Assembly (NCBI GenBank): GCA_045106735.1
Contig: JBGCEZ010000013.1
Span: forward strand, 1 to 64,000
Source of the DNA: JBGCEZ01 sp045106735
GTDB taxonomy: Bacteria; Planctomycetota; Phycisphaerae; Phycisphaerales; SM1A02
Length of the DNA: 64,000 nucleotides
Direction of reading: 5' to 3'
Part shown: one piece after another, positions 60,520 to 64,000 of the stretch
Layout of the letters: each line of letters begins with the position of its first letter
Numbering within the stretch: position 1 is the stretch's first letter
Position numbers and translations under genes: made by a program
The notes under the pieces: generated by a model
Seen by the model: only the letters and a program-made list of their open reading frames with translations
Told to the model about the DNA's origin: nothing
Database searches by the model: none

Positions 60520-60897
60520 TCAGGATCGCGCCCGCGCTCCCAGCATGAACCGCCGGAGATCGCCGCTCGCCCCCGCGGCAGCGGCGATCAGGTAGACGCC
60601 GGTGATCACATTGCCGAGGGTCAGGACCAGCACGCCCCACAGGATGGTCCGCCACCATGCCGGTTCGCGGATGGCGATCCACCCCACGACCAGGATGAAC
60701 CCGGCGTAGACGTCGATCAAGGACACGACAAACCACGGAGCCTGCATGAGCTCGCGCACCGCGGCCATTCCGCCGCCCCGCGCGAATCCCCAGCCAACCG
60801 CCCCGCCAACGATCGCGACCATCAAGACGCCGAGCACCATCGCGCTGCGCGTCCACGCGTGGCTCGCGCCGCGGGCCTCATCCGCCGCCGAACTCAC
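60520..60897 (-). CDS. DUF1475 family membrane protein
   Basis: 125 residues, four membrane helices (about 17-38, 52-70, 72-88, 93-112). The pattern with PWFVVSLIDVYAGFILVVGW and PAWWRTILWGVLVLTLGN matches DUF1475. The GTG start at 60897 overlaps the stop of the fatty-acid-synthase-type gene (GTGA). It is last in the minus-strand lipid operon. Confidence 0.8.
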   Translation of the reverse strand: MSSAADEARGASHAWTRSAMVLGVLMVAIVGGAVGWGFARGGGMAAVRELMQAPWFVVSLIDVYAGFILVVGWIAIREPAWWRTILWGVLVLTLGNVITGVYLIAAAAGASGDLRRFMLGARARS

Positions 60898-62111
60898 GAA
60901 CCCGTCTCCGACGGGGTGGCGACGCGGCCACCCACCTCCACGATCGGCGGATCGGCGACCGGTCGCGGGGCCGACTGCGGCCGAAGCCGCCAGTGGACCA
61001 CCATCCACTCCTGGCCCCCGTCGTAGTTGAACAGTTCAGCGCAGGCGAGGAAGAACATCCGCCACCGTTGGAACCAAAGCTTGGCGTCGGCGCCGTACGT
61101 GCGTTTCAGGATCGGCATGGCCTGGTCGCGATGGCGATCGAGGTGTTCGAGCCAGGCTTCCGCCGTCCGCCCGTAGTGCGTTCCGTCCCAGATCCACTGC
61201 TCATCAACCCGGAAGTCGCGATCGAACCGCGTGGCCAGGTCGGCCGAGGGCATGATGCCGCCGCTGAAGAAATACCGCCCCATCCAATCGTCGTTGCCAT
61301 CGGCCTGGAACGGATACACGAGCGTGCGGTGACAGAAGACATGCAGGAACAGGCTGCCGTCCGGCCGCACCCAAGTGGCCGCGCGCCGCATCAGTTCCGG
61401 CCAGTTCCGCATGTGCTCGAACATCTCGACCGAGACGATCCGATCAGCGCCGGCGAAGCCCGGTACATCGCGGTGGGCGTCGAAGTCGTTCATGTCACGG
61501 GTGACGACCTGAATGTTGCCGAGACCTCGCCGCTCCGCTTCGCCCATGATGTGGGCCCGCTGGCTCGCCGAATTGCTCACCGCGCGGATGCGGGCGTTGG
61601 GGTAGTGCTCTCCCATCCACAGGGTCAGTGAACCCCAGCCGCAGCCGAGTTCGAGGATGTCCATGCCGCTCCCCGGGCCATTGGGTTCTGGCTCGTCCAG
61701 GCCGGCCCGGCGACAGGTTTCGGCCAGTGCCGCCGCCTCGGCCTCGGCCAGTGTCGTCGTTCCTTCCGGCCACCAACACGACGAATACTTCCGGTGCGGG
61801 CCCAAGCACGTGGCGTAGAAGTCGGCCGGGACTTCGTAGTGCTGGTCGTTTGCCTTCTCCGGCACCGGAGCCACTTGGTCGCCGGCCATCGCGGCCAGGA
61901 ACGCCGCCTCACGCGCGGCGATCGCCTCGGAGCCACCCTCGCGCTCTTCCCGCAGTCGATCGCGACACAGCGATCGGATGCCGCGGCGCAGGAGCGCGTC
62001 GGGCACCCACCCACGTTCGGCAAGCCGGATTCCGGTCGAAAGTGGACGTTCGGCTTCGGCGACCACTTGGGTCCGGGCTGCGGCGTTCGGGGTGGTCGTC
62101 GGCCGGCTCAT
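60894..62111 (-). CDS. Cyclopropane-fatty-acyl-phospholipid synthase family methyltransferase
   Basis: 405 residues. Family signatures are present: NDQHYEVPADFY (88-99), KYSSCWWP (108-115), SAM motif I ILELGCGWGS (152-161) and VEMFEHMRNW with the Glu-His active region. CFA synthases transfer a methyl from SAM onto the double bond of membrane phospholipid chains; other members methylate or make furan or branched lipids. Overlaps the DUF1295 gene by 4 bp (ATGA). A second family member begins upstream and is cut at the window edge. Confidence 0.93.
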   Translation of the reverse strand: MSRPTTTPNAAARTQVVAEAERPLSTGIRLAERGWVPDALLRRGIRSLCRDRLREEREGGSEAIAAREAAFLAAMAGDQVAPVPEKANDQHYEVPADFYATCLGPHRKYSSCWWPEGTTTLAEAEAAALAETCRRAGLDEPEPNGPGSGMDILELGCGWGSLTLWMGEHYPNARIRAVSNSASQRAHIMGEAERRGLGNIQVVTRDMNDFDAHRDVPGFAGADRIVSVEMFEHMRNWPELMRRAATWVRPDGSLFLHVFCHRTLVYPFQADGNDDWMGRYFFSGGIMPSADLATRFDRDFRVDEQWIWDGTHYGRTAEAWLEHLDRHRDQAMPILKRTYGADAKLWFQRWRMFFLACAELFNYDGGQEWMVVHWRLRPQSAPRPVADPPIVEVGGRVATPSETGS

Positions 62112-62920
62112 GTCCGTGCTCCATCTGCGAGTCGTCGTGGACCCGGAAAAAACGCATTCACTTCTTGCTGGTAGATCCGGTACGCCTCGCCGCGTCGCTT
62201 GAGGCTGCTGCGTTCGGCTGGCGGCACGCCGGTCACCTTCAAGAGGAAGACCAACATGACGGCCGGCCCGAGCAGGCTGAGCCAGCCCCATGGCCAAATG
62301 CCCGGCGACCCGACCGCGATCAGGACGTACGCGAACCAGTGGATCCACTCAAAGAAGTAGTTGGGATGGCGCGAGTAGGCCCACAAGCCTTCGCGGCACA
62401 CGGCGGTCCGCGGATGGCCGGCCCGTTTGAACCGCGACAGTTGTCCGTCGGCCACGGCCTCGCCGCCGATCCCGATGCACCAGACGAGCAAGCCCGCCAC
62501 GTCGAACGCGTCCAGCCCGTCGCCTGGTCGCATGGCCGCGACCATCATCGGGGCGGCAAACATGACGGCCCACGTCGCCTGGATCTGGAAGAAGCCGAAC
62601 ATCACCGCGTTGAATCGTTCGCCGAGGCTGGACCGCATCTCGGCGTACCGGCAGTCTTCCGCTTCCGCGGCCACGCGCCGGGCGAGGTGGCTGCCGAGCC
62701 GAATGCCCCACACGGCGGCCAAGCCGGCCACGAGCCAGCGCCGAGATCCTCCGGCGGGCGCCACCAACAACGCAAGGCCAACACCAGTCAAGCCGGTGGC
62801 GAAGCTCCAAGCGACGTCGACCACGCCGACATTCTTTCGACGGGTCGCCACGGCCCACAGTCCGGCCATCAACAGCGCGTTCGCCGCCCACGCGGCCAAC
62901 AGGAGATGCCACCAGGTCAT
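62108..62920 (-). CDS. DUF1295 family membrane protein (steroid-reductase-like fold)
   Basis: 270 residues with about seven membrane helices. DVAWSFATGLTGVGLALLV near 30-48, YSRHPNYFFEWIHW near 190 and the C-terminal RRGEAYRIYQQEVNAFFPG are hallmarks of DUF1295, related to the isoprenylcysteine methyltransferase and steroid 5-alpha-reductase families, which act on lipid substrates. Start 62920 lies in the stop of the DUF2878 gene (ATGA). Confidence 0.92.
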   Translation of the reverse strand: MTWWHLLLAAWAANALLMAGLWAVATRRKNVGVVDVAWSFATGLTGVGLALLVAPAGGSRRWLVAGLAAVWGIRLGSHLARRVAAEAEDCRYAEMRSSLGERFNAVMFGFFQIQATWAVMFAAPMMVAAMRPGDGLDAFDVAGLLVWCIGIGGEAVADGQLSRFKRAGHPRTAVCREGLWAYSRHPNYFFEWIHWFAYVLIAVGSPGIWPWGWLSLLGPAVMLVFLLKVTGVPPAERSSLKRRGEAYRIYQQEVNAFFPGPRRLADGART

Positions 62921-63561
62921 GGCGCGGGCTCGGACGCCGCGTTCGGCTTCGCCGGCGATGTGGCGGGAGATGTGGCCGGCGATGCGGCGGGTGACTCGGC
63001 GGGTGACTCGGCCGGAGATGTGGCGGGCGACTCGGCGGGCGTTCCGTCCGGCAGGACGCGCCCGGCCACCCACGCCAGCAGCGGCATGGCCACGGCCCAA
63101 AGCACGCCGGATCCGATCAGCCCCTTGGCCAGGCCCCCGGGGAACGTCACCGCGCCCAGTCGTTCACCGGCGTAGTACGAACCCGCCCCGCCAAGCAATC
63201 CGAAGATCGCCCCAAGAAGCGGACGCCCGCGGAGCCACCCCATCGAATGGTGCAAGGTGCAGGCCAAGCCGGCCCAGAGGGCGACCATCCAGAGCGCGCT
63301 GGGCCCGCCGAGCATCGCCTCGGGCGGAAAGCCGAGGGCGCCGGCCAGGACCAGCGCCGAGTCGGCCACGTAGCCAAAGATGCCGCAGCCGACGATGAGG
63401 GCCAGCGTTCGGGCCACGCGGCCGTGCAGGCTGAGGTGGACGGCGATGAACCCGGCGGTCGTCAGCAACCCGATCCACGGCCGTCCGGTGGCGGCCGACA
63501 GAATCACCGCGAACCAGTTGCCCTGGAACATGACCGCATTGAAGACGACGTGCTTGTTCAT
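62917..63561 (-). CDS. DUF2878 family membrane protein
   Basis: 214 residues, about five membrane helices (starting NKHVVFNAVMFQGNWFAVIL). DUF2878 proteins are small integral membrane proteins found beside CFA-synthase and DUF1295 genes. The last 40 residues are a disordered Ser/Pro/Ala/Glu tail encoded by seven 12-bp repeats (62954-63037). Start at 63561. The CFA-like gene upstream ends 35 bp before it. Confidence 0.88.
   Translation of the reverse strand: MNKHVVFNAVMFQGNWFAVILSAATGRPWIGLLTTAGFIAVHLSLHGRVARTLALIVGCGIFGYVADSALVLAGALGFPPEAMLGGPSALWMVALWAGLACTLHHSMGWLRGRPLLGAIFGLLGGAGSYYAGERLGAVTFPGGLAKGLIGSGVLWAVAMPLLAWVAGRVLPDGTPAESPATSPAESPAESPAASPATSPATSPAKPNAASEPAP
62954..63037 (-). repeat. 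Seven tandem 12-bp repeats
   Basis: Units such as GGCGATGTGGCG, GGAGATGTGGCC and GGTGACTCGGCG (plus-strand view), read on the minus strand as Ser-Pro-Ala-x peptides at the tail of the DUF2878 protein. The unit GGCGATGCGGCG is shared with 26840-26863. Confidence 0.85.
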
Positions 63562-63595
63562 GGGCGAGAAGTTCCGGAAGAGGGCTGACCGCTGA

Positions 63596-64000
63596 TCATC
63601 GCACCGTTGCCGCGTTCGGATTCGGCCCGGCTGCCGGCTGGCTCGGACCGTCCTCCGCCCAGACCGGCGACCCCGGCCGCCGCCGATCCATCGCCGACGC
63701 CCGCGTCCCGCCATGACCGGTCCGTTCCAGCACCATCTGGACCGTGCCGATGTACCGCTCGGCGAAGCCCGCCTCGCAATACGCCAGGTAGAACCGCCAG
63801 AGCCGGGCAAAGCGTTCGTCGTAGCCGGCGTCGTGGACGGATTCGATCCGCGCATCGAAGCGGTTTCGCCATTGCTTGAGCGTCTCGGCGTAATGCACGC
63901 CGATGTCTTCCATGTCGGCGATCCGCAGATCCGATGTCCGGCCCATGGCTGCCGTCATCGCCTCGACCGACGGACAGCAACTGCCCGGAAAAATGTACCG
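63596..64000 (-). CDS. Cyclopropane-fatty-acyl-phospholipid synthase family protein (N-terminus cut off)
   Basis: The frame is open from the window edge to the stop at 63596, about 134 codons. It matches the C-terminus of CFA synthases: YIFPGSCCPSVEAMTAAM, DIGVHYAETLKQWRNRF and FARLWRFYLAYCEAGFAERY. A Pro/Ala-rich tail follows. The gene is a paralogue of the one at 60894-62111, upstream in the same operon. Confidence 0.9.
   Translation of the reverse strand, partial: RYIFPGSCCPSVEAMTAAMGRTSDLRIADMEDIGVHYAETLKQWRNRFDARIESVHDAGYDERFARLWRFYLAYCEAGFAERYIGTVQMVLERTGHGGTRASAMDRRRPGSPVWAEDGPSQPAAGPNPNAATVR

Overview
This window looks like chromosome from a GC-rich member of the Planctomycetota, most likely class Phycisphaerae. 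This is inferred from gene content: secreted proteins with short Asp-rich repeats ending in a Trp-Gly motif, a PEP-CTERM-like C-terminus, a CxxC zinc-ribbon membrane protein, many SAM-dependent enzymes and DUF proteins typical of that group, and heavy use of GGAG Shine-Dalgarno sites 6-9 nt before starts. No rRNA, tRNA, CRISPR array, transposase gene or prophage was found. About 50 genes are called, many in tight operons with 4-bp ATGA or GTGA overlaps.

Layout. 1-6.7 kb: a truncated secreted protein, a DUF4332 protein, an FMN/Fe-S glutamate-synthase-like membrane protein, two secreted proteins with surface-sorting or dockerin-like tails, and a small membrane protein, all on the minus strand. 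6.8-17.8 kb: a plus-strand run with a DUF493 protein, a gliding-type ABC exporter (ATPase, fused permease/GldG subunit, DUF4340 partner), a large M14 carboxypeptidase-like protein, an EamA/RarD transporter and a DUF72 protein. 17.4-19.5 kb: a minus-strand set of an ATPase and two beta-sandwich-like proteins. 20-27.3 kb: a secreted cyclophilin-FKBP double isomerase, a chemoreceptor, the ABC-F factor EttA and a small-molecule kinase-like protein. 27.4-34.7 kb: an ABC1/UbiB kinase, small membrane proteins, and a two-gene unit ending in an M1 aminopeptidase.

35-45.3 kb holds a complete cbb3 oxidase locus. An Rrf2 regulator is divergent from ccoNO (fused), ccoQ, ccoP (single haem), ccoG, fixH, a TauE/SafE protein, ccoI and ccoS. 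The first genes encode the oxidase and the later ones its copper delivery and assembly. A 164-bp inverted-repeat element resembling a MITE lies directly at the 3' end of the Rrf2 gene, and nested dyads lie in the divergent promoter region.

45.3-52.9 kb: a PAS-PAS-GGDEF-EAL protein is divergent from a 1251-residue membrane-anchored low-complexity protein, followed by an unknown gene. 52.9-58.7 kb: two methyltransferases, a membrane protein, histidine ammonia-lyase and a lipocalin lipoprotein. 58.8-60.4 kb: a tandem pair of paralogous Cys-rich proteins that I cannot assign to any family; this is the strongest candidate for something undescribed. 60.5-64 kb: a minus-strand lipid-modification operon with two cyclopropane-fatty-acid-synthase-type enzymes and DUF2878, DUF1295 and DUF1475 membrane proteins.

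The window is unusually rich in short tandem repeats (8-41 bp units), both between genes and inside them. One 12-bp unit recurs in two unrelated genes that read it from opposite strands.
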